Assembly: GCF_029784165.1 (NCBI RefSeq)
Contig: NC_073695.1
Location: 191,173,357-191,237,356, forward strand
Source: Wyeomyia smithii
Lineage: Eukaryota > Arthropoda > Insecta > Diptera > Culicidae
Direction of reading: 5' to 3'
Length of the DNA stretch: 64,000 bases
Positions 23,934 through 35,131 of the stretch are shown here, piece by piece. A program made the position numbers and the translations under genes. The notes beneath the pieces were generated by a model that was not told the DNA's origin, searched no databases, and saw only the letters and a list, made by a program, of their open reading frames with translations. The first letter of the stretch is position 1. Each line of letters starts with the position of its first letter.

Positions 23934-25013
23934 GTATCAATTAAATTGGAACGTTCAAATAGTACGATACCACATTTAAATTATGTTGAGGCCACATATA
24001 TCGATCAAAGCAGGTATAGTTTTAAATAGTCTTTGAATTTCTTCGCTTTCCATAACTTTTGAACAGTATATCCAATTGTTATGAAGTTTGTTATTTGTAA
24101 ATTCGAGAGATGACTCGTTCGTATGACACTAGTTATGTTCAACTAAGTCATGTAATCTTTGAGATAATAGACTACCGTTGTTTTATTAACAATTTAATAC
24201 ATAACGGTTGCTTAATTTCGATTATAATTAAATGAAATGGGAACGTATAGGGCAGCCAAACTTTTAAACCACGTGTTCAATCATAATTCATCAGTTACCC
24301 CTTAACTAGCTCGTTCATTTTACATCAATATTGTTCAAATCGGTTGTGTAGTTTCTAAAATAATGAAGTTTCGTGATTTTCACATTTCGATGCATTACAG
24401 ACGAAGTTACAGTCCGCTTAGTAATAATAGTCCGATTGCAAAACAAATCAAGAGGGTCTTGTGGGGCAACTAGACCTTCCATTTGACACTGATTTTATGA
24501 AAATCGGTCCAGCCATCTCTGAGAAACATGAGTGAGATTAAACAGTCTTCAGAACACGTTTCTTTTCATAATTTTTGAACCGCAAGCTCAATCTTCATAA
24601 AATTCAAAAGTTAAGGGTTTTTAAGGTAGCCCGTTCATTTGAAATCAATTTTGTTCAAATCGGTTGTGTAATTTTCGAGATAATGATGTTTCGTTATTTT
24701 CCCATTTTGATACATAACCTCTAAACTAAAAATCCGATTACAATGAAATTTAATAGGGTCTTATGGGACAACAAGACCTTTCATTTGCAATTAATTTCAT
24801 GAAAATCGGTCCAGCCATCTCTGAGAAAAGTGAGTGAGAATAAAAACCTGCACATACACACACACACATACACACACACATACACATACACATACAGAAA
24901 ATGCTCAGCTCGTCGAGCTGAGTAGAGTGATATATGCCATTCGGCCCTTTGGAGCACTTTTATACTTTCGGTTTTGCAAGTGATTGCTATACCTTTCTAG
25001 GAGAAAGGCAAAA
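23934..25013 (+). repeat. Dispersed repeat family B, copy 2
   Basis: Matches 16600-17806. It ends with a long (CA)n/(CATA)n tract (24850-24895), the perfect 19 bp palindrome CTCAGCTCGTCGAGCTGAG (24904-24922) and CCTTTCTAGGAGAAAGG (24992-25008). The two copies flank the Helitron pair in the same orientation. Confidence 0.85.
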
Positions 25014-25935
25014 AGTAACAAACTTACGGTAAAACTTTGTTGAGGCCACAAATGGCCGACTTTGAGTCATCACTTCGAATTTTCAAAGGCATAAGACTCG
25101 GTAATAGTTAATAAGTCATTTGTGAAAACGTTATTTTATGTTATCGGTGGTGTAGCTAAGCAAAATAGCGTTTTCACAGAAAACGCTTTAACTATTTCCG
25201 AGTCTTGTGCTTTTGCAGATGCGAAGTAGTGGCTTGAAGTTGGCCATTCGTGGGTTCAACCCAGTTTCCTCAAATTCCTCAATTAACAAAATGTATTACG
25301 ACTACGCGATTGTTTGTTATTCTTCAGTCGCTGCATTGTCATTGATGCAACGGTCAGTTTAATTTCTTTTCTCTATCCACACATAAACAGAATCTACCCA
25401 GAACGTCCCACTTTCAAATGTCCAAAAAGAAACACCACTGTTTCTTTCTCACATGGCAATGAAGATGCAAATATGGGTTTCCTAGATAGGCACGAGTTTT
25501 GTGTTATTAACAGTGATGAAAATGAAACGAAAATGACTCAATCGTCACCAGCTGCACAACTCATGATTTGTACAGATTGCGATTAAACTTGAATCCTCTC
25601 AATCCATAGTGAAATGCTTCTATGGTGCATTGATCTCTCGAAGAAAACAGGTATACATGATTAGACTATATCAGCCAGCGAAGTCGAAGTCGAAGCGAAG
25701 CGAGTCACTAGTTGTGATTTTCTCTTCATACGTCGTTAGGGGAAAAAGGATATTAACAAGAGAATATAATGCTGACTGAGCAGCATCCGAGATTTGAAGC
25801 GGTGAGAGGATAAATGTGGTGGAAAGGACTACTTTGGCTACGAATCACTGCCTGCGATTGATTTGAGTGAGAGTAGGAAAATGCACGCTCTCATTTACTC
25901 TCTTTTTCGACAAATATTGTTAAAGAGGTTGTTTA
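25014..25935. other. Non-coding DNA
   Basis: A 90-codon frame at 25314-25586 (plus) has no recognisable domain. AAGTCGAAGTCGAAGCGAAGCG at about 25683 is a short simple repeat. No other feature. Confidence 0.35.
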
Positions 25936-26088
25936 TAAGACACGACCGCAAGGTTAACGTAGAATTACGATAGCCTTTCTTATGTCAATATTTTTTTTTT
26001 GCAATAGGTGTGAAAATACGCTCGATTGGGGTCATCAATTTAATGGTGTAAGGCGGTATATTTGTTCGTGATTTTTTTTTCGTATATT

Positions 26089-26230
26089 ATTTTTGCTTTA
26101 AAAATGAACGAAATCCGTTGGAAAATGACTGAGTTTTAAACATTTGAAAGTGGGCAATTTTTGTGACGCTCTCGATGTTTTCGGGTTAACAATTTGTACC
26201 CCTATATATGTTGCCGTTGACTCTGTTGAA
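26089..26230 (-). repeat. KLSQF repeat, copy 2
   Basis: Shares TGACTGAGTTT, TTTGTGACGCTCTCGATG and TATATGTTGCCGT with the copy at 27885-28163. The minus strand is the reading orientation. Confidence 0.6.
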
Positions 26231-26263
26231 AGAAAAATTAAAAGAAGTTGTATTAATTATTTA

Positions 26264-26292
26264 AGCATCGTACCTCGAGACCAGCTGGAAGG
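26264..26292 (-). mobile_element. SINE fragment (5' end only)
   Basis: CATCGTACCTCGAGACCAGC followed by TGG matches the tRNA-like head of the SINE at 34277-34505. Only about 25 bp remain. Confidence 0.55.
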
Positions 26293-26294
26293 GT

Positions 26295-26490
26295 TAAAGA
26301 GTTATAGAGCTCTCATGAAGGCACCAAAATAACATGTATCGTGTCGTATTGCGGTTTGAAATGAGACAATATTACCGTCCCCGTGTCGAATGTAAGCAGA
26401 TTGTTACGTATTTGATATTGCCGATGGTAGACATAGTATGAAGGTCAAAATTCTGCTGTGATGTTTAACTATATCCGTCTTCGTCAAAAC
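26295..26490 (-). pseudogene. Histone H2B relic, duplicate copy
   Basis: About 195 bp that aligns with 27153-27345 in the same orientation (shared AATAACATGTATCG-like, TTTGATATTGCCGATG and TAGACAT segments), an offset of about 857 bp. The partner copy has readable H2B similarity; this one is more decayed. A Feilai-like SINE fragment abuts its left side at 26266-26290. Confidence 0.45.
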
Positions 26491-26512
26491 GTTACATCCT
26501 TGTTAATGAAGT

Positions 26513-26680
26513 GTTGTGAATTTTCTAAAACGGATTCAGCAGAACGCAGAACGTGCCGAACTTTTCTGTTTGAAATCGGATTTGTTTTCTGAATACCGCC
26601 GGTTATGCGCAGTATCAACGAATCGCAATAAACATTACACTGCTGTGCATTTGCAGTTAAATAATAACCATTCATTATGC
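26513..26680 (+). pseudogene. Histone H3 relic
   Basis: The plus-strand frame from 26516 contains LFCLKSDL, then LCAVSTNR, then LQL. This parallels H3 YLVGLFEDTN, LCAIHAKR and IQL in the C-terminal half, in the same order and nearly the same spacing. At base level GAATTTTCTAAAACGGAT resembles the codons for DFKTD. The frame has stops and the N-terminal half is not evident. Confidence 0.42.
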
Positions 26681-26699
26681 TTTTCCAAATACATGTAGT

Positions 26700-26943
26700 A
26701 GCCTTGAAAAAGGCCGATAACTACAATTGCAATTTTCATTCAATTATCGCATAAACGTTTCATGGTCAGATCGCGTGCGATATTCGCTCTGACATAATAT
26801 TTTTTTCGAACGTTGGAGAAAGATATAACTGAAAATAGAGGCGCGACTTCTTTTTTTCCAGTCGTAACATTCTCCAACGTTCGAAAAATTGCGCCATGGT
26901 CAAATCGCGTACGGTATCCGCACCGACATAATAAATAGGTCAC
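26700..26943 (-). pseudogene. Histone H4 relic with 3' stem-loop
   Basis: A 67-codon minus-strand frame (26740-26943) contains GAIFRTLENVTTG, comparable with the H4 segment GVLKVFLENVIRD. About 25 nt after its stop is GGCCTT-TTTC-AAGGCT (26700-26715, minus), a stem with the TTTC loop typical of animal histone mRNAs; the outermost pair is mismatched. Inside the relic a 19 bp perfect inverted repeat, TTTTTCGAACGTTGGAGAA, lies at 26802-26820 and 26870-26888. Confidence 0.42.
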
Positions 26944-27152
26944 TTCTTTATTACCAGTTATACCGTTATACGTTCGAAAAATTTTATTTCGTATGCCGCA
27001 ATACTAATGTACAAAAAATGAATCTTATTTTATTCTGGTTTAGAGCTATCTTCTGAAAAGCCCCGCCTTAATTTCAAGTTCTCACAGTTTGTCTCAGTTT
27101 CGTGATACTGATGTACCAAAAAATGATTTCTTGTGGACATTCTGTAGAACCG

Positions 27153-27367
27153 GACTGATAGAGCTCTCATAAAAGCAACAAAATAACATTGTATCGAGTC
27201 ATGTTAGGGCTTGAAAGGAGACGATGTTCCTGTTTCGGTGCCGAATGGAAGCAGGTTGTTGCGTGTTTGATATTGCCGATGATAGACATGAGTTTGAAGG
27301 TCGAAATTCTCTGCGATGTCAAACTATAACCGTTTTGATTTGAGACGCAATAGCGTAAGTACTGCAT
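27153..27367 (-). pseudogene. Histone H2B relic
   Basis: The minus-strand frame contains RISTFKLMSIIGNI, paralleling H2B GISSKAMSIMNSFV. Further on, EHRLLSS and ILLLL parallel EASRLAHY and VRLLLPG. Spacing is close to that of a real H2B. Flanked on the right by H4 and H2A relics on the same strand. Confidence 0.48.
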
Positions 27368-27394
27368 TTCTGATATCCTCTGCCATCCAGCACG

Positions 27395-27458
27395 AGAAAA
27401 AGTAGAAAAAACAACCGTCCCTTCTCAGGGCCATCAACACGTTTGTTTTACATTTGTT
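27395..27458 (-). pseudogene. Histone H4 C-terminal relic
   Basis: The minus strand reads NKCKTNVLMALRRDGCFFY. Compare H4 KRKT then DVVYALKRQGRTLYGF. Only the last 20 or so codons survive. It lies about 45 bp from the H2A 3' stem-loop, so the rest of H4 has been deleted. Confidence 0.5.
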
Positions 27459-27502
27459 ACACATGATGAAAAATCCTAACTACTTCAATCACATAATTGT
27501 AG

Positions 27503-27790
27503 AGCACCAAAAGGTGCTATTATAATTCATAACAGTTACAACACTGGCAAGTTTGTTCAATTATCATCATTTAGTTAGGATAGCCATTCGCCGATTATTC
27601 TAGATCTCCCGTTTTCTCTAGTAGAATTGCCTGCCATTTCCAATAATTCTACAGCTACCGAAAACTCCATAACAGCTGCCAGATAAACAGGTGCCTAAGT
27701 ATCAATGCGCCCAGCACGATCAGCCAGAAATTGGAATTTCTTTCTTCGCCACGATTAGCATTCAACATCCGTGTGGTATCGGTACTGTGA
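27503..27790 (-). pseudogene. Histone H2A relic (clearest copy)
   Basis: The minus strand at 27590-27694 encodes APVYLAAVMEFSVAVELL followed by EMAGNSTRENGRSRIIG. The first ten residues are identical to canonical H2A, and most later changes are conservative. The frame is closed on its upstream side by a TAG at 27695-27697. Beyond it RAG-RI remains from RAGLQFPVGRI with a short deletion. A perfect 6 bp stem with TTTT loop, AGCACC-TTTT-GGTGCT, stands at 27503-27518, about 70 nt after the core, where a histone mRNA 3' stem-loop belongs. A GATTGGTCGC CCAAT-type box lies upstream at about 27880. A pseudogene, missing both ends of the coding region. Confidence 0.85.
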
Positions 27791-27884
27791 TTTAATGAAT
27801 TATACATAAATACAAAGCGCGCATTCTTAGTCAACTAGGTAAATTCTGTTGACCTTGTTAGGGAAAGAAGCATTAAGCGACCAA

Positions 27885-28163
27885 TCAGATGTCGACATTT
27901 GCGTTTGGACGAGGCTTGACAATTTCAAATAGTATTATAGTTCGAACACTCAGATTACAATTTTTTGCATTTTGACGGGTTCTTAGATGATTTTTCAAGC
28001 GATTGCTGCAAAAATGACGAAAATCGGTGGGAAACTGACTGAGTTTAGAACGTTTGAAAGTGAACAATTTTCGTGACGCTCTCGATGATTCTAATTTTTG
28101 GAATTGGATCCCTGTATATGTTGCCGTAAGACGCAATTCTACGTCTAAATCTCCTTTGTTCAT
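27885..28163 (-). repeat. Histone-spacer-like repeat with a KLSQF frame, copy 1
   Basis: The minus strand reads LDVELRLTATYTG, then LFTFKRSKLSQF and FCSNRL. The same series recurs in degraded form at 26089-26230 and 55925-56060, and on the plus strand at 57180-57345. It lies just upstream of the H2A promoter region, so it may be part of the ancestral histone repeat spacer. Not identified as a known protein. Confidence 0.5.
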
Positions 28164-28250
28164 TGACCGGCAAAACGGACGGTTCTTCCTGGAGCAGCGT
28201 AAAACGGGTGGTGGCCTATATCGGCCTTGGTCTGTACATAAAATTACTTA

Positions 28251-31200
28251 GTACCTTGACATTTTATCGGTTTGCGTTTTTTTTTTCTTCATTTATTTAT
28301 CGGTTTGCATTGTCTGTAGATTTTTTTAATCTCGACTAACCTTATTGTTGACGTCTTGTTTAGAAGACAACAAGCCAACAGATAAATTTATCATACTATT
28401 CGTAGTCCCACGTCAAACCTGCGTTTGTGCACTCAGGCACATACCTTCATACTTTAAACATATCGGGAACATGTAAGAAATTTCCAAAAACATGCTTCAA
28501 CTAGCAGAAATATATGAGATGAATTTCTACAATTCCAAAATTTCAACTATTTTCATCTGTTTTCACTGCGTTGAAAAAAATCAAAAGTTTCCAAATCAGT
28601 TTCTGTTACGAAATACGAAAAAAATCACACTGAAAATGTTAAATTATTCCGACATAAATGACATAAATCGACAGCACTGTAGTGGTTACCTAGGTTACCA
28701 ATTTTGCACGTGAACAACTATAGCGGATATCTAGGTAACCTACCACGACGGCATGCGGCTACGTTCATTCATGATAATGTGATTCATTCATGATTAACAG
28801 TGTGATGAATATAAGGGCGTCGTGTGATGAATGATTGAGCAGTGATTCAAGTTTTGAAATGGATATGGAAGTCACAACGCTTCTTGTTTTACAAAAATCA
28901 GGATAAATCTAGCTAAGTTGACTAAATATACGAACGATTATATTGAACGATTCCATGAGAGCACGTAAGCGTATTTTGTTTATTTGTTCAATGATTTCGT
29001 GAAAATTTTGTGTTTAATCCGTGCATTCTTCGTCAATATCGGCTTAATGAGATGAATAATGGAGCAGTTCCCCTATGCAGAATTGAAGAATAAAAATTTC
29101 ATCGTTTGAAGTTTCCGAAATCTAGAAAAATAATAATTTTATTATAACTCAATTTCCAGTTTCGATATTCGCAATAATTCGACCAGAATTGGATCTGGTT
29201 CAAAAATAAATTTAATAACAATCGCCTAAGCTCTTGCTTGCGTTCAGCTTTCGAATTGCCTCAGCTGTGTTCTCAAAATTGGAGCTATTATAACTGTAAG
29301 AGCTTCGACACTAATCGAATCGAGACATCACGCCATTAAAAATTAAAACAATTTTACACAAGACGAATGGTTTTTGCTCGTTGCGAAATTTTTATAACCC
29401 AGATTATATTTTCACCATAAAAGAGATGATTGATATTCAATGGTCGTTAACTTTCAAAATACGATGATTAAATTAGTCTTTATTTATAACTGCCAAATTC
29501 ACATCGGATCGGTGTGTATATTGTGTCCAGGCTAAAAATACACTTAATTGCGATGCGATATGATCACTAATGTGATTTACGATAGCACAGTAAGACAAAC
29601 CATTCATGGATTATTTTTATTAAAATAATTTTGCCAGTCTCCCACACCACTCCTATGCTGGAGTAAATCTAAAGCTGTCTTCGGTTACCATCTCCAGTCG
29701 CTTGGCTGGTGAGGTTTTGAACTCCCCTGACGAAACACACCACAAACCGTGCACAGCAGGTAGCCTCCCGTGGCGTCGGTCGCCTAGAGGTTTTTCATAA
29801 TTTTTTATCAGTTCCCTGCAATCGCCGCGAGCGTCAGAAAACGTTTTCCTTCTTCAATAATTTCAAGCCCCTAAGCAAACCTTCCCAGGGAGTTTCAGTT
29901 TGTCAGCTAGCCACATTGCTTCATGCTTATTCTATTCCATCGCTACGGCTAGAGGAATCAGAACTCGTGCAGCGTGCGAACGGGAAGGGATTTCTAATTT
30001 GAGAAATTAATAATTACATTACACGGCTAATTAACCTTAATTGCTGATGTTATGATATAATATACTTTGTACATTTGTGTGGAAGAGTCACGCATCAAGC
30101 TCAAATAAATCTTTTTCCGCCTGTTGCACGCAATATGGTTCTTTAATAGTGGCGGTGCGGGCCTAAACACGTTAAAATAGTTGAGTTCACGCTAATAGTT
30201 CGTGTTTTATAGGGTTCTTTCCATTCTGGTGCTGCAGTTGGAAGAGTGTTTTTAGTTTATCTGGGTCCGTAATTCGTTTCCAATACATTTACCGCACTTA
30301 TTATTATGAATTTATTACAAAAAGTCACACTTTTGATTTACCGAAACGACTAGAGGTGAAAAGGTTCCAAACAGCATTGTAAACTAGCATTTTTAAGATT
30401 GTTATATAATTTCTGAAGAAATATACTTGGCCTTTACGGGTTTCGTTTAACCTCTGCACGACTTTGTGAGAGGATAAGGTTGAATTGTACGTGTGCAATC
30501 CCGTCAGAAGACAATCAGTGTGTCTAGTTTTGCTGAAAATAACACAGTCAACTGCTCATTTTACGTAACTAAATGAACCGAGTTAGAAGGCGATAGTTAT
30601 TAAACTTTTGTTTTACCTGCTGCAGTCAATTTTCATTTTAAAATAGCCGTAAAATGTCTCCAATATAAGCCGAACGCCATTGCGAACATCACAGGAATTT
30701 CGTGTCAGACAGCGATGCTAAACTGTGCTCACCTGTGTCAGGCGTTGCGCGCGTCAACACCGAAGGATCGAGGGAATTCCGATCAAAAATCTCCCCGATA
30801 AACCATCAGACATCTCTGCGAAGAAATTTATTTCAATGCACTCAGCATATTTCAGCGTCGCCTCGTTCGGCTAGGCACATGCATCGTACTTTACACCGCT
30901 CTTAGATGCAGACTAAGCGCAGCTCTCAAACGAGATAAAGATAAATTATAACTCGTAAATTGATTTATTGCCCTGCCTGACTGCCGGTCGAACTAATCCT
31001 TGCAAACGCTTTTTCTTTTGCTAGGTAGGGTTACTCAGCTTTTTTTTTTCGAAAATTTATAAATTAACAAAACGACTGATAGCTCTAGAAGCAATACCGT
31101 GACAGTTGCATTTGAAGCGAATGTTTTATGAGAAAACATGATACCTTCATCGGGGGTTCGTCGCCTGTTCGCAACCCAACGAATCGCCCGGCCGTTGAAG

Positions 31201-32269
31201 TCTAATAAACTTATTTTAACCCTTCGTAACCGGAAAAGGTGAGAGCGCCGTTGCTGAACGTGGATAAGCTACTAAAACAGCCTTGCTTTGATCTAATGTA
31301 AAGGTACTTGATCACAGTTCGGCCCTATGTTTTTTCCTTGAAAAATTACCGTCACTCACAATACTTACGAAATAAAAGCTCACGTCACGCAGTGCAAGTG
31401 AATTGCTAGGTCAAACGTCTCTCGAAGCGGCCGTTTAGAAGTTGGTGTTCGCACAGTGCTAAAGACACCGTTTAGCACTACGAAGTGGCGCACCCTATGC
31501 TAAAAGCCAAAAAGACCAATGGATCGAAGGTGAAGCATTGCATGAATTTGATCATGTCTGAAGCTATAGCGTGCTTCCATGCGTTGCCTGCCTACATTGG
31601 ATTATAGCTATCCGGATTCGTTACGGAGCAAATTTATTAGCAACAGCACTTTGGATTAGCAGGGGTGGTGCCGGTACTTATGTCATAGAGGGTGCAAGTG
31701 CTGCTAGCTTTTGTATATGTGGTCTTAAAATCGACCTGAGTAAGACACTTATAGACGACACACGGTCGGTTGCGTAGGTTTGTAGTTTTGGTACATCATG
31801 AGAGATAATGTACCGCATTGCGTTTTCATGTGTTGCATTTGTCTTTTACCAAGAATAAAACAGTCCTTGCCAGTGACTGTGATATTTAGAGCACCAAATA
31901 TATAATTCAAAGTGATTGTAATTTTAGTTATAGGAAAAGTAGACCAATCTTCAAATTTTTTTACTCACAGGATCCTTTTAATTATTACACGTGTAATCTA
32001 CTGCGAACTGTTTGGCTCAAATTTAGTAGCGATTTTTTTTTCTAGCGGCTAATGTAACTCTACTGACTCTAACAGGGCCTCAAAGCCGAGATTGTAACAG
32101 ATGGAGCCAACTGCAGTGTTATATCTTCAGTTCATTTATCATTAGAACATGGACCTGCTTTCTTATTGGGCACAAGCCAATGTCTACCCAATGTTGAAAG
32201 AAACGTGCATAGCAAATCCGTCTATTGCTACCTGGTGAGACACCGTTGAGCAGTTCGCTCAAAGTTGTG
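28251..32269. other. Mostly single-copy non-coding DNA
   Basis: No transposon end, RNA gene or convincing exon recognised over about 4 kb. Composition is less extreme than in the repeats. Frames such as 30702-30905 and 31571-31777 are short and carry no known domain. A recurrent GTAGTCCCACGTCAAAC motif occurs at 28401. Confidence 0.4.
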
Positions 32270-32290
32270 CATCACTAATGAAACACACTG
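32270..32290 (+). promoter_or_regulatory. Proximal sequence element of U1 copy 2
   Basis: CATCACTAATGAAACACACT starts exactly 59 nt before U1 copy 2. It is closely matched by TATCACTAACGAAACATGCC at -59 of copy 3 and more loosely in copy 1. Confidence 0.7.
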
Positions 32291-32328
32291 GAAGCTGGTG
32301 CTGATACTCAGTCGACCCCGCAGAAAGC

Positions 32329-32492
32329 ATACTTACCTGGCATAGGGGTTACCGTGATCAACAAGGCGGTTCCCCCAGGGCGAGACTCTTCCATTGCACT
32401 CCGGTTGGGTTGACCCCTGCGATTATCCCTCATGTGGATAACTCGTATGTGTAATTTTTGGTAGCCGGGAAGTGCGTACGCGCACATCCCGA
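32329..32492 (+). ncRNA. U1: U1 snRNA, copy 2
   Basis: 164 nt, beginning ATACTTACCTG. The U1-70K loop reads GATCAACAAG, the U1A loop ATTGCACTCC (the canonical U1A target form), and the Sm site TAATTTTTGG. The terminal stem has an A:A mismatch where copies 1 and 3 have C:A. It differs from copy 1 at three positions and from copy 3 at four. The 59 bp upstream resembles copy 3 throughout, including the GCAGAAAGC just before the start, suggesting these two arose by duplication. Confidence 0.93.
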
Positions 32493-33895
32493 TCTCACCT
32501 TGCCATTAACATTGCATTTGATAAATCATCTCCTAACATGATGATATTTGTGTGATGTATTCGAACTTCTCATTATCGAAGCGCCATGTTGCGAACATTA
32601 TTTGAATATTTCGTACACGTTCACTGTTTATTTAGGTTAGGCTATGTTGTCACATTTCGACTGCGATGAAATGCTCAAAGGTTTTGGAATCGCCTGCATT
32701 AGATTAGCTTTAACTGCTGATTTATAATTATTCTGTCACCAAAGAATTGAAACAGATGTGCCAGATTATTCCTGTTTATCAACTTAAAACAATATTGCCA
32801 AAAACTAGTAAAAAATGCAAGAAAAAGATAAATAACATTACTAACGGTTTGTTGTATTTTCCTAATATTTATAGCTCCATATTTCTCGATTAGACGGAAC
32901 TCTGACATGTAAAGTGTGTCACCGATAACGGCTGCCTTCTCCAAGCTACGGGTACACATAACCTGTCAATCCAGATCTATTTTACATTTCGAAATTCGAC
33001 GGTTTTATATACTTGAAATGCTTAGCTTCCGGTTACCGTATAAAACTCTCACCCAGAAAATTGGAGCCTCTCTTGACGTAGCAGCATCATCGCGTTCAGC
33101 TTCCTGAATTGATTTTTGGCCGTCTTGTTTTATTTATTATCATGATTTGAAGTCACTACCTTAGTCAGTTAACAGACCGGGTTGTTAATCTGCTCGATTA
33201 ACGATTCATCTATTTTTTTTTTTTCATCTATTAGATTAACGATTATTAATGACAATTCCAGCTTTTTTGTGACATCATGGGCATGTGCATGGAGGTTGAA
33301 GTTTAGCTGGAAGAAAATGTGAGCCACTTCTTTTATCGTCGTTGCGACTTTCTGTTTGTGTTTTCCCTTAATTCTGACTGTTTTCGAACGTTCCCAGAAC
33401 ATTTTAGTGAAGTAGAAATTGGTTCGACGACTTTGAACGATTTCGCTTTGCATGAGCAAAATTTTGATACGTTGCTTGCCTTGTTTGACGAATTTTAAAA
33501 TCGACACAGACGCGTCATTCCATCCACATTTTTGGCCGCGACAAATAAATATTTGGTGAGAATGAAAATTATTGCAGGAAAATTGAGTTATTTTCAAATG
33601 CCCGACTAGAAAATGTATACAATATTTGAATAGTGCGGGTATTTCTTGCGAATTCCAATGCACCGCACTTCATTTGGCCAGAACAATCTAATTGATAGTG
33701 TTGTAGCGTATTTAATGTTGTGTTTGATTACTATGACGTTGGCATACTTTCAAATATAGAATAAGTTAAAATTAAGGAATTTTTGTACGATACCATCGAA
33801 GACAGACGAATAAATAAAAAACCTTTTAACTTGATCCAAAAAGATTAGAAATCGATCAACTGGTTCAAAAGTTATGAGTTTTCGAAAATAAAATA
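32493..33895. other. Non-coding DNA before Helitron C
   Basis: Nothing recognised except a long unassigned frame (33169-33663). A CGATCAACTGGTTCAAAAGT phrase near 33853 recurs inverted near 39190. Confidence 0.35.
33169..33663 (-). CDS. Unrecognised 164-codon frame
   Basis: The longest non-repeat frame in the central part of the window. The protein would be Lys-rich in the middle (KGKHKQKVATTIKEV) with a C-terminal KKLELSLIIVNLIDEKKK stretch. I see no domain, signal peptide or promoter, and the DNA has no coding-like composition. It may be chance or an old repeat fragment. Confidence 0.15.
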   Translation of the reverse strand: MHWNSQEIPALFKYCIHFLVGHLKITQFSCNNFHSHQIFICRGQKCGWNDASVSILKFVKQGKQRIKILLMQSEIVQSRRTNFYFTKMFWERSKTVRIKGKHKQKVATTIKEVAHIFFQLNFNLHAHAHDVTKKLELSLIIVNLIDEKKKIDESLIEQINNPVC

Positions 33896-34265
33896 TCTTA
33901 TATAATAAAAGTGAGTTAAAGTCCGCAAATCAGGATTCAACTTAAGAACGGATCAGCGGATCGGTGTGAAAACTTGTATGTAAGTTTTTCTGAGACCGAG
34001 GAAGGTTAAAAAGCCAGTTTAAGACTCTTCCCTCCTCTGGGAGGGAAGGCTGCCATACAAACGAAACTCAGGTTTTTGCATAACTCGAGAACTACTCAAG
34101 AACATGGAACCAATTTTGGTATGTGGAGGATTTTGGAAGCCAAAGATATTTCTATAGTAGTTTGACACCCCTTCATTTGCAATACAAATGAAACACAAAT
34201 TTCTGCATATTTCGAGAACTAATCAAGCAAATGGAATGAAATTTGGCACGTAGAAGTTTCGTGGG

Positions 34266-34516
34266 AGCAGGAAATAAAGCAAAGCCTTGGTGCTACATTC
34301 CGATTCGGAACTTGACCTTCTGTTTACTATACACAGACTTCGCAGCCAACCGTTAAGTGTACAGGACAATTGCGGGGCTAGCACTACGATCCTACTGACA
34401 CTAACAGTCTCTCCCGAGTCAGGACTCGAACCTACGACGACTGGCTTGTTAGGCCAGCTTCGTACCTCGAGACCAGCTGGGGAGGTTGCAAGCAGCAACA
34501 GCAGCAGCAGGAAATA
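34266..34516 (-). mobile_element. tRNA-derived SINE (Feilai-like), copy 2
   Basis: The SINE (34277-34505) is flanked by an 11 bp duplication AGCAGGAAATA (34266-34276 and 34506-34516). On the minus strand the tRNA-like head shows a 5 bp anticodon-type stem CTGGC/GCCAG with a 7 nt CTAACAA loop, then the B box GGTTCGAGTCC. The tail is AAAGC/CTTTG-rich. It inserted into Helitron C. Confidence 0.88.
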
Positions 34517-35131
34517 TTTCTATTATGTCTCCTCTAGAAAGGAGGGTTGCCTAAAAATGAAAAACTTTAGAACTAATCTAGCAAATGTAACCAAATTTTA
34601 AATGTGAGTATTTTAGAGTACAATAAATGATTCTATGATGATTTGACACCCCTCCCTCCTTAATCTTGGGACTTCCACACAAATGAATCACATGATCGAG
34701 GTGATATCCAGAGACCAGAAATTAACTCGGTGTGCCATTCATAAATCCAAGATGGAGACTTCTGCTCCCTGGAAAACAGCTCAAAATTGCCGAATGCAGA
34801 TATATCTTGATTAAACGCAGCCTCGATTTTACGTACTTTGATTTTACGCACATTTTACCTTCATTTTATGCACTCTTTTTAAACACATTTTAATTCAAAT
34901 GTTTTTTGTTTGTATTGTGCAATTTGCAAGGTTTTTTACATTAGGTATCATTTACAAATAAGAGGCTGTCCATAGTGTCCATATATCACGTAAACCCTTG
35001 AGAAGAAGGATGGGTATGTAGGAAAATGTAAACATTCTATATAATTTTTCGAGAACATTTATGAACTTTTGTCACGGAAGGAGAGGGGGTTGTCTGGAAT
35101 CATTCAAAAAATGTCTACGGTACATATGATA

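Noticed and set aside
34430..34490. tRNA-like fold with anticodon-type arm and B box
   Set aside because: No proper acceptor stem, and it is the head of a SINE bounded by an 11 bp target duplication.
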